Below, in pieces: positions 56,034-64,000 of a DNA stretch of 64,000 bases (its first letter is position 1; every line of letters starts with the position of its first letter). The notes beneath the pieces are model-generated. The model saw nothing but the letters and a program-made list of their open reading frames with translations, made no database searches and was not told where the DNA came from. Origin of the DNA: Trinickia acidisoli (GTDB lineage: Bacteria > Pseudomonadota > Gammaproteobacteria > Burkholderiales > Burkholderiaceae); contig NZ_JAFLRG010000001.1 in assembly GCF_017315725.1 (NCBI RefSeq), positions 992,001-1,056,000 of the forward strand. The letters are read 5' to 3'. Both the position numbers and the translations under genes were made by a program.

Positions 56034-57065
56034 TCAGGCGTAGCCGCGCGGATTCGTCGCCTGCCACCGCCAATGGTCCTCGCACATCCGTTCGAGCCCG
56101 TACTGTGCGCGCCAGCCGAGCAACTGCTCGGCGGCCGCGGTGCTCGCATAGCATGCCGCTACGTCGCCGGGGCGGCGTGCCACGATCTCGTACGGCACGG
56201 CGCGGCCCGATGCCGCTTCGAACGCGCGCACGACCTCGAGCACCGAATAGCCGCGCCCCGTACCGAGATTGACGACGAGGCTGGCATCGCGCGCGTCGAG
56301 CGCGTCGAGCGCCGCGATGTGCCCGCGCGCGAGATCGACCACATGGATGTAGTCGCGCACGCCGGTGCCGTCGGGCGTGGCGTAGTCGCCGCCGAAGATG
56401 CGCAGTTTGTCGAGCTTGCCGACGGCGACCTGCGCAACGTAGGGCATCAAATTGTTCGGCACGTCAGCCGGATCTTCGCCGATGAGGCCGCTTTCGTGCG
56501 CGCCGACCGGATTGAAATAGCGCAGCGTCGCAATGCGCCAGCTCGGATCGGCGCGTTCGACGTCGCGCAGGATTTGCTCGGCGATGACTTTCGATTGGCC
56601 GTAAGGGTTCGTCGCCGACAGCGGAAACGATTCGTCGACGGGCGAACGCTCGGGCATCCCGTAGACCGTTGCCGACGAACTGAACACGAGCCGCTTGACG
56701 TCGCGCGCGCGCATCGTATCGAGCAGCACGAGCAGGCTGTCCAGGTTGTTGCGGTAGTAATCGATCGGTTTGGCGACCGACTCGCCGACGGCCTTGAGCG
56801 CCGCGAAATGAATCGCCGCGCCGATCGGATGCGCATCGAACACCTTCACGAGCGCGGCTGCGTCGCGTGCGTCGATTTCATAGAACGGCACCGGGCGTCC
56901 GACGATCCGTTCGATGCGGTGCACGGCTTCGCGTTTGCTGTTGACGAGGTTGTCGACGAGCACGACTTCGTAGCCGCTCGACATCAATTCGACAGCAGTG
57001 TGCGATCCGATGAAGCCGGCTCCCCCGGTCACGAGAATGGCGCCCCGCGGGGCTTTCGAAGTCAT
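56034..57065 (-). CDS. galE: UDP-glucose 4-epimerase
   Basis: A 343-residue extended SDR interconverting UDP-Glc and UDP-Gal (or the GlcNAc forms). [48 protein letters not shown] and YGQSKVIAEQ with RYFNPVGAHESGLIGEDP are all diagnostic. Its ATG overlaps the stop of the upstream glycosyltransferase (ATGA). Confidence 0.96.
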   Translation of the reverse strand: MTSKAPRGAILVTGGAGFIGSHTAVELMSSGYEVVLVDNLVNSKREAVHRIERIVGRPVPFYEIDARDAAALVKVFDAHPIGAAIHFAALKAVGESVAKPIDYYRNNLDSLLVLLDTMRARDVKRLVFSSSATVYGMPERSPVDESFPLSATNPYGQSKVIAEQILRDVERADPSWRIATLRYFNPVGAHESGLIGEDPADVPNNLMPYVAQVAVGKLDKLRIFGGDYATPDGTGVRDYIHVVDLARGHIAALDALDARDASLVVNLGTGRGYSVLEVVRAFEAASGRAVPYEIVARRPGDVAACYASTAAAEQLLGWRAQYGLERMCEDHWRWQATNPRGYA

Positions 57066-58240
57066 TGTGGTTCTCCCTTGAATGCGGCGGCGCCGGTCAG
57101 CGCGTGCAACGTCTGCCGATAGCGCTCGACGACGAGTCGCTCGTCGAACTCCGCCACGACTTTGTCACGTCCGCGCAACCCCATCTCGCGGCGCGCCTCC
57201 TCGCTCATCTCGAGGATTCGCCCGAGTTTGTCCGCGAGGCTTTGCGCGTTCTTCGCTTCGCACAGCAGCCCCGTGACGCCGTCGGCGACGACCTCGCGGC
57301 AGCCCGGCACGTCGGTCGCGACGATAGGCCGGCCCATCGCGGATGCCTCCATCAACGTGCGCGGCACCCCCTCGCGATACGACGGCAACACGACGCAGTC
57401 GGCTTTCGCGATAACGGGGCGCACGTCGTGCGCTTCCCCAAGATACTCGATCCCCCCTTCCTTGCTCCAACCGTCGACGTCGGTCTGCGCGATCGCGCTC
57501 GGATTGTCGACGCCAACGGGCCCGAGCAGTTGAAAGCGCGCATGCGGATAGCGCGCGCGCAGCATGCGGGCAGCCTCGACGTACTCGCCGACGCCTTTGT
57601 CCCACAGCAACCGTCCGATCAATACGAACGTGAAGTGCGCGGCGCCCGGCAGCGGCGCGAGGTTGAAATGATCGATGTCGACGCCTTCGCCGTGCAGCAG
57701 TTTCGCGCGCTCGGGATGGACGAGCAGGCGCTCGCGCAGGAACGCGGCTTCGTCGTCGCGGTTGAGGAACCAGACTTCGCGCGGAAAGCGGAATGCGATG
57801 CGGTAGAGGGTCTTGGCGATGCGTGCCGCCCGGCTCTTTTGAATGAACACGTAGCCCAGACCGGTCGTCACGGCGATCGATGGCACGCGAGCGAGCCATG
57901 CGGCGACCGAGCCGTATATGTTCGGCTTGATCGTGTAATGGAAGACGACCTGCGGTCGGATCGTTCGATAGTGCCGGTAGAGCGCGGCAAGCGTGCGTAG
58001 ATCGTTGAGCGGATTCGTGCCTTTGGATGCGACCGACAATTCGATGCAGCGGCAGCCCATTTGCTCGAGCGGCGCGAACGTGCGGTCGCGCGGTGCGAGC
58101 ACGACGACGCGCACGCCCTTCGCGACGAGCATGCGAATGAGCCCTTGCCGATACGTGTAGATGGCAAAGCCCGTATTGCAGACGAGGCAGACCGTCGGCG
58201 ATTCGTCTTGCCGGGCGGCGGTGGATAGCGATGACTTCAT
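57062..58240 (-). CDS. Glycosyltransferase family 4 protein
   Basis: A 392-residue GT-B glycosyltransferase: N-terminal VCLVCNTGFAIYTYRQGLI, VVFHYTIKPNIYGSVAAWL, and C-terminal LIGRLLWDKGVGEYVEAA, then PSYREGVPRTLMEASAMGRPIVATDVPGCREVV (in parts SYREGVPRTLMEASAMG and RPIVATDVPGC). It resembles PglA-like galactosaminyl/galactosyl transferases, which fits galE immediately downstream. Start at 58240 (MKSSL), weak ribosome-binding site. Confidence 0.9.
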   Translation of the reverse strand: MKSSLSTAARQDESPTVCLVCNTGFAIYTYRQGLIRMLVAKGVRVVVLAPRDRTFAPLEQMGCRCIELSVASKGTNPLNDLRTLAALYRHYRTIRPQVVFHYTIKPNIYGSVAAWLARVPSIAVTTGLGYVFIQKSRAARIAKTLYRIAFRFPREVWFLNRDDEAAFLRERLLVHPERAKLLHGEGVDIDHFNLAPLPGAAHFTFVLIGRLLWDKGVGEYVEAARMLRARYPHARFQLLGPVGVDNPSAIAQTDVDGWSKEGGIEYLGEAHDVRPVIAKADCVVLPSYREGVPRTLMEASAMGRPIVATDVPGCREVVADGVTGLLCEAKNAQSLADKLGRILEMSEEARREMGLRGRDKVVAEFDERLVVERYRQTLHALTGAAAFKGEPQ

Positions 58241-58244
58241 ACGG

Positions 58245-59078
58245 TCAGGAGGCGTGCGTCGCGAACACCGCGCGCTTGATTTTTTGCAGCGCTGCATACG
58301 GCGTGACGAAATGGAGCAGGTTCTTTGCGAGCCCGAGCCAGTCGTACAGGTTGGCGGCGTTGAAGTGGCGCCATTGGAGCTTGAGCGTCGAGACGATCTG
58401 CCGGCGTCGTTTCGTCGCGCTGATGCCGCCTTCGTTCAGTTCGTAGTAAAGGCCGACTTCGGGCAGATTCGCACAGTCGTAGCGTTCCATCAATCTGAGG
58501 AAAAGATCGAGGTCCTCGGCCGCGCGATAGGCGACGCGATAGTTGCCGACCGCGCGCACCGCGTCGACGCGCAGCATCATGGCCGGGTGCACGAGCGAGG
58601 TGCGAAAAAAGCGCAGACGGCGCACGGCCGCCGGCTCGGCCGCGGGCCGGAGCATGAACAGCGGCCGGCCGTCGCGCGAGACGACTTGCGTCCACATGCC
58701 GAGGCCCGCCACGTTGGGATGCGCTTCGAGATAGGCGCGCTGCTTGGCCAGCCGGTCCGGCGCCGCGAGGTCGCCCGCGTCGATGCGGGCCGCGTAGCGA
58801 TAGCCGCGCGCGGCAAGCGCTTCGATCCCCGCCTGCAATGCGCGCTCGATGCCGCCGTTTTGCGGCATGCGCACGATCTCGACGTCCATGTTCGGCAGCG
58901 TCGGCGCGACGATCGGCGGCGTGCTGCCGTCGTCGACGATCAGCACGCGCACGCGCGCGCGTTCGTCGAACGAGGCGAGCGTGCGTTCGACGTCGGCCTG
59001 CCCGTTGTAAGCCGGCATCAAGACGGCGACATCGGTGAGCATGTCGAGCTGCGGGCCGTGGGAGGAAGGTGTCGTCAT
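58245..59078 (-). CDS. Glycosyltransferase family 2 protein
   Basis: A 277-residue GT-A enzyme: VAVLMPAYNGQADVERTL, LIVDDGSTPP, RMPQNGGIERALQAGIE, ARIDAGDLA (D-x-D-like metal site) and YRAAEDLDLFLRLM. The start at 59078 overlaps the flippase stop (ATGA). The long frame continuing to 59906 is an artefact of the GC-rich opposite frames. Acts in the cytosol on a lipid-linked acceptor; donor unknown. Confidence 0.9.
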   Translation of the reverse strand: MTTPSSHGPQLDMLTDVAVLMPAYNGQADVERTLASFDERARVRVLIVDDGSTPPIVAPTLPNMDVEIVRMPQNGGIERALQAGIEALAARGYRYAARIDAGDLAAPDRLAKQRAYLEAHPNVAGLGMWTQVVSRDGRPLFMLRPAAEPAAVRRLRFFRTSLVHPAMMLRVDAVRAVGNYRVAYRAAEDLDLFLRLMERYDCANLPEVGLYYELNEGGISATKRRRQIVSTLKLQWRHFNAANLYDWLGLAKNLLHFVTPYAALQKIKRAVFATHAS

Positions 59079-60331
59079 GGGCACAGCTTGAAGCGGATGT
59101 AGTAGACGTTCACCGCAACTGCCGCGCAATAGCCGGCCGCGAGGCCGGCGAGCGCCCCGTAGGCGCCGATGCGCGGGATGGCGAACACGTTCACGGCGAA
59201 TGCGGCCACCAGCGCCAGCAGCCATTTCGTTAGGAGTACGAACTTTGCCTGATACTTGAGCAGCACGAGGTTGCCGATCGCCTCGATGCCGGCCGGCACC
59301 GAGAGCCACACGCACCACCGAAAGATCGGGATCGCGCCCGTGTAGTTCGGACCGAACACGTGCGTGATGACGAGCGGGGCGAGCGCATCGAGTACGAGCG
59401 CGCCGGATGTCATCACCGCTGCGGCGAGCAGTACGAGCCGCAGGACGTTGCGCATCAGATGCGTGCGTTCGTGCACGCGATAGACGAACGCCGGTGCGAT
59501 CGTCTGCGCAAGCATCAGCGCGAGCGCGATCCAGTTTTCGTTGATCTGCTGAGCGGCCGAGTAGCGGCCCAGATCGGCGAATGAGATCGTCCGCTCGAGC
59601 ATCAGCCGGTCGAGCTTCAAGAACAGGTACATGCAGACGAGGCCGATCCAAAACACCGTGCCGGCGCTCGCGAAATGGCGCAGGAGGCCGCGTTCGACAT
59701 GCCAGCCGAGCTTGCCGCCGTGCCGGCGCGCATAGTAGGCAAGCAGCACGGTGCCGATGACGGCGGCTTCGAGCGCCCACAACCATGCAAAGCGCGGCGC
59801 GCTGAGGGTCATGCGCACGAACAGATAGACGAGCGCGAGCTTGGCGAGCGCCGTCGCCATGCTCGTCACGAGCTGGGGCTTGCTGTAGGTGAGGCTTTGC
59901 AGCCACGAGTTGACGACGCCGATGAACGGCTCGCGAAAGAGCATCGTGACCGCGAGCCCCGCGAGCATCGCGCCGACGACGGGGTCGGTGAGGTCAGCGG
60001 CGATGCCGGCCCAAGTCGCGGCAAGCGCGAGCGCCGAAACCGCGAAACGTAAGACGAACGCGCTGCCGAGCACCGTGCCGAGATCGGCTTCGCCGCGGTG
60101 AACGATCGTCGGCACGAGAATTTCGGCGCCGCAGACCCAAGTGATGGGCGCGAGCACGAGCAGCAGCGTGTTCGCGTATTGCCATTTGCCGAAGACGTCG
60201 GGCCCGAAGTAGCGCGCCAGCAGCCCCGCGATGGCGATTGCGACGGCGATTTGCGTCAGTCGCTCGAGCCCGAGCCAGACGATGTTCGCAGCCGCTTTCG
60301 CGATATCGGGGTGCGCAATGCGCTTCAGCAT
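59075..60331 (-). CDS. wzx: Oligosaccharide flippase (Wzx family)
   Basis: A 418-residue polytopic protein with 12 or more hydrophobic segments of the MATE/PST exporter type: GLERLTQIAVAIAIAGLLAR, FREPFIGVVNSWLQSL, LDRLMLERTISFADLGRY and QQINENWIALALM. It moves undecaprenyl-linked repeat units to the periplasm. ATG 60331 (MLKRIAHP) is chosen because the first membrane region follows directly; ATG 60430 adds 33 residues without support. A Wzy polymerase is not encoded nearby. The gene is first of a tight wzx-GT2-GT4-galE minus-strand operon. Confidence 0.88.
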   Translation of the reverse strand: MLKRIAHPDIAKAAANIVWLGLERLTQIAVAIAIAGLLARYFGPDVFGKWQYANTLLLVLAPITWVCGAEILVPTIVHRGEADLGTVLGSAFVLRFAVSALALAATWAGIAADLTDPVVGAMLAGLAVTMLFREPFIGVVNSWLQSLTYSKPQLVTSMATALAKLALVYLFVRMTLSAPRFAWLWALEAAVIGTVLLAYYARRHGGKLGWHVERGLLRHFASAGTVFWIGLVCMYLFLKLDRLMLERTISFADLGRYSAAQQINENWIALALMLAQTIAPAFVYRVHERTHLMRNVLRLVLLAAAVMTSGALVLDALAPLVITHVFGPNYTGAIPIFRWCVWLSVPAGIEAIGNLVLLKYQAKFVLLTKWLLALVAAFAVNVFAIPRIGAYGALAGLAAGYCAAVAVNVYYIRFKLCP

Positions 60332-60533
60332 GGGGAGCGAGGCAGGAATCTTGCTCGCCGTGCTTGAGCCGGCAAGGAAATAGCGCGCTTTTCGGCCGTC
60401 ATCTCGTACGGCCGTATAGCGAAAGGGCATGAGCGCATTAAAATGGGCGCGAAGCGCCGATCGAAAAACCGCAATTATAAGTGGGTTGCCGGCGGCAGCA
60501 CCTTTTCCAATCGCAGCCAAAAGAGAGCTATCA

Positions 60534-61928
60534 ATGATTTCGCAATCCATCTTCAAAGCGTACGACATCCGCGGCGTCGTCGGCAAAACGCTCGATGAGG
60601 ACGTCGCGCGGCGGGTCGGCAGGGCGTTCGGCAGCGAAGTGCGCGCACAAGGGGGCGATGCCGTCGTCGTCGCGCGCGATGGCCGCCTGTCCGGCCCCTC
60701 GCTGATCGCCGCGCTTGCGGAAGGTTTGCGCGCGGCCGGGGTCGACGTCGTCGATATCGGCATGGTGCCGACGCCCGTGGGCTACTTCGCCGCGAGCGTG
60801 CCGCTCGCGCTCGAGCAAGGCGAGCGTAGCGTCGATTCCTGCATCGTCGTGACGGGTAGTCACAATCCGCCCGACTACAACGGCTTCAAGATGGTGCTGC
60901 GCGGCGCAGCCATTTACGGCGAGCAGATTCAAGCGCTCTACCACCGCATCGCGAAGGACGATTTCGCGAGCGGCAGCGGCAGCTACGAGCAACACGACAT
61001 CGCGGACAAATACATCGAGCGCATCGTGAGCGACGTGAAGCTCGCGCGGCCCATGAAGATCGTCGTCGATGCCGGCAATGGCGTGGCCGGCGCGTTGGGG
61101 CCGCGCCTGTTCAAGGCGCTCGGCTGCGAACTCGTCGAACTGTTCACCGAGATCGACGGCAATTTCCCGAATCATCATCCCGATCCGGCTCACCCGGAAA
61201 ACCTGCAGGACGTCATCCGCGCGCTGAAAGAGACCGACGCGGAAATCGGCTATGCATTCGACGGCGACGGCGACCGTCTCGGCGTGGTGACGAAAGACGG
61301 CCAGATCATCTATCCCGACCGTCAGCTCATGCTGCTTGCGCAAGAAGTGCTGTCGCGCAATCCGGGCGCGCAGGTCATTTATGACGTCAAATGCACGCGC
61401 AATCTGGCGAAGTGGGTCCGCGCGAAGGGCGGCGATCCGGTGATGTGGAAGACGGGCCATTCGCTCGTCAAGGCGAAGCTGCGCGAGACCGGCGCCCCGC
61501 TCGCGGGCGAGATGAGCGGCCACGTGTTCTTCAAGGACCGCTGGTACGGGTTCGACGACGGTCTTTACACGGGCGCGCGCCTGCTCGAGCTGCTTTCGCG
61601 CGAGACAGATCCGAGCAAAGTGCTCAACGAGCTGCCGAACTCGTTGTCCACGCCGGAGTTGCAGATCAAGCTCGAGGAAGGCGAGAACTTCGCGCTGATC
61701 GGTCGTCTGCAGAAGGAGGCGCGCTTTACGGGTGCCGATGAAGTCATCACGATCGACGGCTTGCGCGTCGAATATCCGGATGGTTTCGGGCTCGCGCGCT
61801 CGTCGAACACGACGCCGGTCGTCGTGCTGCGCTTCGAGGCCGACAATGCCGATGCGCTCGCTCGCATTCAGAACGATTTCCGCCGGGTGATCGTCGCGGC
61901 CAAGCCCGACGCCAAGCTGCCGTTCTGA
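60534..61928 (+). CDS. manB: Phosphomannomutase/phosphoglucomutase
   Basis: A 464-residue alpha-D-phosphohexomutase of the AlgC type. The phosphoserine loop is VTGSHNPPDYNG, the metal loop DGDGDRLG, the sugar-specificity loop GEMSGHVFF and the C-terminal phosphate-binding part RSSNTTPVVVLRFE. It provides mannose-1-phosphate and glucose-1-phosphate for nucleotide sugars, including those of the adjacent locus. AAGAGAG precedes ATG 60534. Divergent from wzx. Confidence 0.93.
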   Translation: MISQSIFKAYDIRGVVGKTLDEDVARRVGRAFGSEVRAQGGDAVVVARDGRLSGPSLIAALAEGLRAAGVDVVDIGMVPTPVGYFAASVPLALEQGERSVDSCIVVTGSHNPPDYNGFKMVLRGAAIYGEQIQALYHRIAKDDFASGSGSYEQHDIADKYIERIVSDVKLARPMKIVVDAGNGVAGALGPRLFKALGCELVELFTEIDGNFPNHHPDPAHPENLQDVIRALKETDAEIGYAFDGDGDRLGVVTKDGQIIYPDRQLMLLAQEVLSRNPGAQVIYDVKCTRNLAKWVRAKGGDPVMWKTGHSLVKAKLRETGAPLAGEMSGHVFFKDRWYGFDDGLYTGARLLELLSRETDPSKVLNELPNSLSTPELQIKLEEGENFALIGRLQKEARFTGADEVITIDGLRVEYPDGFGLARSSNTTPVVVLRFEADNADALARIQNDFRRVIVAAKPDAKLPF

Positions 61929-61964
61929 GCGTGCGCCAGGGGCTGCGCAAGCGGCCCTCAATCG

Positions 61965-62720
61965 TTATTGCGGCGCGGCCGGTGCCGCGGGCTGTGCGGG
62001 TTGCACGGGTTGCGTACGGACAGCCGTCGGCATGATAGGCGTGGTCGCTGGAACGACGGGTACGACGGGTACGACAGGGGCCGCCGGCGCGGTCGCGATC
62101 GGTGCCGGCGGCTCCGCGATCACGGTCGGCGAACCGGGCAGCGTCGTCGTCGTGACGGCCGAGGTCGGCACCGGCATCGTCTTGATCAGCGTGACTACAT
62201 AGTGGCCGACCGAATCGAAGAAGCGGTCGTAGAACGCGTTCGATTGAATCGTCTCGCTCGAGATTTTCACCATCGCGTCGCTGTTGGAGCGGATCGGCAG
62301 CGAAAGCGAGCCGAGCACGCTCAGGCCCACGCTCGCCGACGTGTCGCTCTTTTTCAGCGTGTAGCCGCTTTGGATCGCGTTCGCATAGACGATGCTCGTG
62401 CCGTCGGCATCGACGCCCGGCGTGCAGACGACGTGAAATTCCACCGTGACGTGCGAGTCGCCGTTCGGCTGGAAATCCTTCGTCGCATCGATGCGATCCG
62501 ATTGCGTGAGCGTCGTCAAATAGCCTTGATTGAGCAGGGCGCGCCGCGCCGCTTCGCACGCATCGGCGCTGCCGGCCGTGAAACTGCGCGAAAACGGGCT
62601 CGCCCCCGAATCGAAGAGTTCTTGCTGGAATTTCGGCTGCGGCGCGCTCGAGCACGCGGCGAAAACCGTAAGCGCCGCGCAGGACAGGGCCGCGCGGATT
62701 AGGCGGAACGAACTAGGCAT
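61965..62720 (-). CDS. DUF2242 family lipoprotein
   Basis: A 251-residue lipoprotein with lipobox FAAC (lipidated Cys near residue 22), a conserved central domain (FQQELFDSG, ACEAARRALLNQGYL, DATKDFQPNGD, VSLGLSVLGSLSLPI-like SASVGLSVLGSLSLP, FYDRFFDSVGHYV) matching DUF2242, and a Pro/Val/Ala-rich low-complexity tail with PVVPVVPVVPA repeats. Function unknown. ATG 62720 begins the signal peptide. It lies between manB and waaC, on the opposite strand to both. Confidence 0.85.
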   Translation of the reverse strand: MPSSFRLIRAALSCAALTVFAACSSAPQPKFQQELFDSGASPFSRSFTAGSADACEAARRALLNQGYLTTLTQSDRIDATKDFQPNGDSHVTVEFHVVCTPGVDADGTSIVYANAIQSGYTLKKSDTSASVGLSVLGSLSLPIRSNSDAMVKISSETIQSNAFYDRFFDSVGHYVVTLIKTMPVPTSAVTTTTLPGSPTVIAEPPAPIATAPAAPVVPVVPVVPATTPIMPTAVRTQPVQPAQPAAPAAPQ

Positions 62721-62971
62721 AATGCGTGGAAGGTACTGCGCTCGGCAAGCGCGTGATTCGAACGACGAGCATTGTAGTGCCATCCGGGCAATCGAATATA
62801 AGGCGCGGATCATTCGCCCAGCGACACCGTGGCGCTGGCGCATCGGATACGCCGCGCCAAAAACCGCGCGTCGGCGCGGTAGAATCCCAGCCCTTCGGGC
62901 AGCGCTCGGCGAAGGCGTCCTCTGGAACACCTCCGCGCCTGCAATGCCGAACCTTTCTTTTTTCTTTCAGC

Positions 62972-63967
62972 GTGCAAAAGATACTGCTCGTTCGCGTGTC
63001 GTCGCTCGGTGACGTCGTTCACAACATGCCGGCCGTTGCCGACATACGGCGCGTCTACCCCGATGCGCAAATCGACTGGCTCGTCGAAGAAGGTTTCGCC
63101 GACCTCGTTACGCTCGTGCAAGGCGTGCGCCGTGCGATTCCGTTTTCATTGCGGCGCTGGCGCAAGCGTCTGTTTTCGCTGTCGACTTGGCGCGAGATCG
63201 GCGCCTTTCGGCGCGCGCTGGCCGCGGAGCGCTACGATCTCGTGATCGACTGTCAGGGCCTGATCAAGACAGCCTGGGTCGCGAGCTGGGCCCGCGGGCC
63301 GCTCGTCGGGCTCGGCAATCGCACCGACGGCGCCGGCTACGAGTGGCCCGTGCGCTTTTTCTACGGCCGGCGCGTGCCGATCGAGTCGCGCACGCACGTG
63401 GTCGAACGCACGCGCCAACTCGTCGCGCAGGCGATCGGCGCGCCGCGGCCGGCGCCGACCGACGAGATCGACTTCGGGCTCGATACCTCGCGTGCGGCGC
63501 GCGCCTTGGCCGAGGTGGGGTTGAATCTGCCGGTGCCTTACGTCGTGCTCGTGCATGCAACGTCCCGTGCGGACAAGCAATGGCCCGATGCGTCGTGGAT
63601 CGAACTCGGCCGCGCGCTCGTTGCGCGCGGCGCCTCGCTCGTGCTGCCGTGGGGCAGCGAAGCGGAGCGGGCGACGAGCGAGCGGCTCGCCAAGGAATTC
63701 GGCGCCGCGGCGGTCGTGCCGCCGCGCTTGCCGTTGTCGGCCGTCGTCGGCCTGCTCGATGGGGCGGCGGCCACGGTCGGTGTCGATACGGGCCTGGTTC
63801 ACATTGCCGCTGCGCTGAAGCGGCCCACGATCGAGTTGTACAATTTCGCGACCGCGTGGCGCACGGGCGGCTATTGGTCGCCGTGCGTCGTCAATCTCGG
63901 CACCGCCGGCGATCCGCCGACGCTACGGCAGGTCAAGGCCGCACTGGCCGAATTCGGCTTGCTGTAA
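62972..63967 (+). CDS. waaC: Lipopolysaccharide heptosyltransferase I
   Basis: A 331-residue GT9 heptosyltransferase adding the first heptose to Kdo of the LPS inner core. ILLVRVSSLGDVVHNMPA, LVIDCQGLIKTAW, VLVHATSRADKQWPD and GVDTGLVHIAAALKRPTIELY are diagnostic. The start is taken as GTG 62972, where the conserved VQKILLVR begins; the open frame extends to 62726 without conserved sequence or a ribosome-binding site. It marks the LPS-core side of the polysaccharide region. Confidence 0.94.
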   Translation: MQKILLVRVSSLGDVVHNMPAVADIRRVYPDAQIDWLVEEGFADLVTLVQGVRRAIPFSLRRWRKRLFSLSTWREIGAFRRALAAERYDLVIDCQGLIKTAWVASWARGPLVGLGNRTDGAGYEWPVRFFYGRRVPIESRTHVVERTRQLVAQAIGAPRPAPTDEIDFGLDTSRAARALAEVGLNLPVPYVVLVHATSRADKQWPDASWIELGRALVARGASLVLPWGSEAERATSERLAKEFGAAAVVPPRLPLSAVVGLLDGAAATVGVDTGLVHIAAALKRPTIELYNFATAWRTGGYWSPCVVNLGTAGDPPTLRQVKAALAEFGLL

Positions 63968-64000
63968 CCGCTCGCGCTCAACGGGACCATGAAAGAATCG

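Noticed and set aside
58245..59906. 553-codon minus-strand frame treated as one long fusion protein
   Set aside because: Only the part from 59078 down has glycosyltransferase sequence; the upstream part lies over the wzx gene in another frame and is Arg/Ala-rich shadow.
63989..64000. ATG with purine-rich upstream sequence at the window end as a new gene start
   Set aside because: Only four codons are visible, which is too little to call or name a gene.

Overview
This window is GC-rich, gene-dense chromosomal DNA of a Burkholderia-type betaproteobacterium (Burkholderia, Paraburkholderia or Trinickia grade). The evidence is gene content and order: an HrcA/CIRCE-controlled groESL, rubredoxin, yqgE-ruvX-pyrR-pyrB-pyrC', and an apaH-rmlBACD O-antigen locus ending near manB/algC and waaC. 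No rRNA, tRNA, insertion sequence, phage gene or CRISPR array was recognised.

Layout. 0-1.6 kb: an ECF sigma factor (5' end outside the window), a membrane anti-sigma-like protein and a CnrX-like periplasmic sensor. 1.6-8.9 kb: YbaK-type deacylase, YbjQ-like protein, an exported DUF1800/DUF1501 pair, a YXWGXW lipoprotein and a pqiABC-type lipid-transport operon. 9-11 kb: a hybrid histidine kinase with a possible 5' frameshift. 11-14.4 kb (minus): Tat metallophosphoesterase, cupredoxin, ECF sigma factor, zinc-type anti-sigma factor. 14.6-20.4 kb: a DUF2239 gene under a palindromic promoter/operator, an LLM oxidoreductase, a MarR regulator with duplicated operator, a third sigma/anti-sigma pair with a small lipoprotein and matching candidate promoters, and two secreted proteins, one resembling SUEL-type lectins. 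20.6-31.4 kb: groESL, thiD, rubredoxin, a degenerate HPt protein, the pyr genes (with an inactive dihydroorotase homologue), an acyltransferase and cysC.

31.6-60.3 kb is a large surface-polysaccharide locus. After apaH come rmlBACD (dTDP-L-rhamnose), then a four-gene block (HpcH/HpaI aldolase, SDR, 3-dehydroquinate-synthase homologue, epimerase-like reductase) that looks like a dedicated carbocycle pathway, two glycosyltransferases, rfbFGH (CDP-3,6-dideoxy-4-ketohexose), an ABC exporter (wzm/wzt), a YerE-like ThDP enzyme expected to add a two-carbon branch to the CDP-sugar, a sulfotransferase, another glycosyltransferase, and a WbpV/WbpL/WbpM-like trio. A divergent minus-strand set holds a second WecA-like transferase, galE, two glycosyltransferases and a Wzx flippase. 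The window ends with manB/algC, a DUF2242 lipoprotein and waaC.

The most novel signal is the block at 36.3-39.8 kb combined with the branched-sugar and sulfation genes: together they predict an O-antigen with a carbocyclic or unusual acid residue, a yersiniose-like branched 3,6-dideoxyhexose and sulfate. Calls rest on reading translated sequence and motifs; no database search was run.
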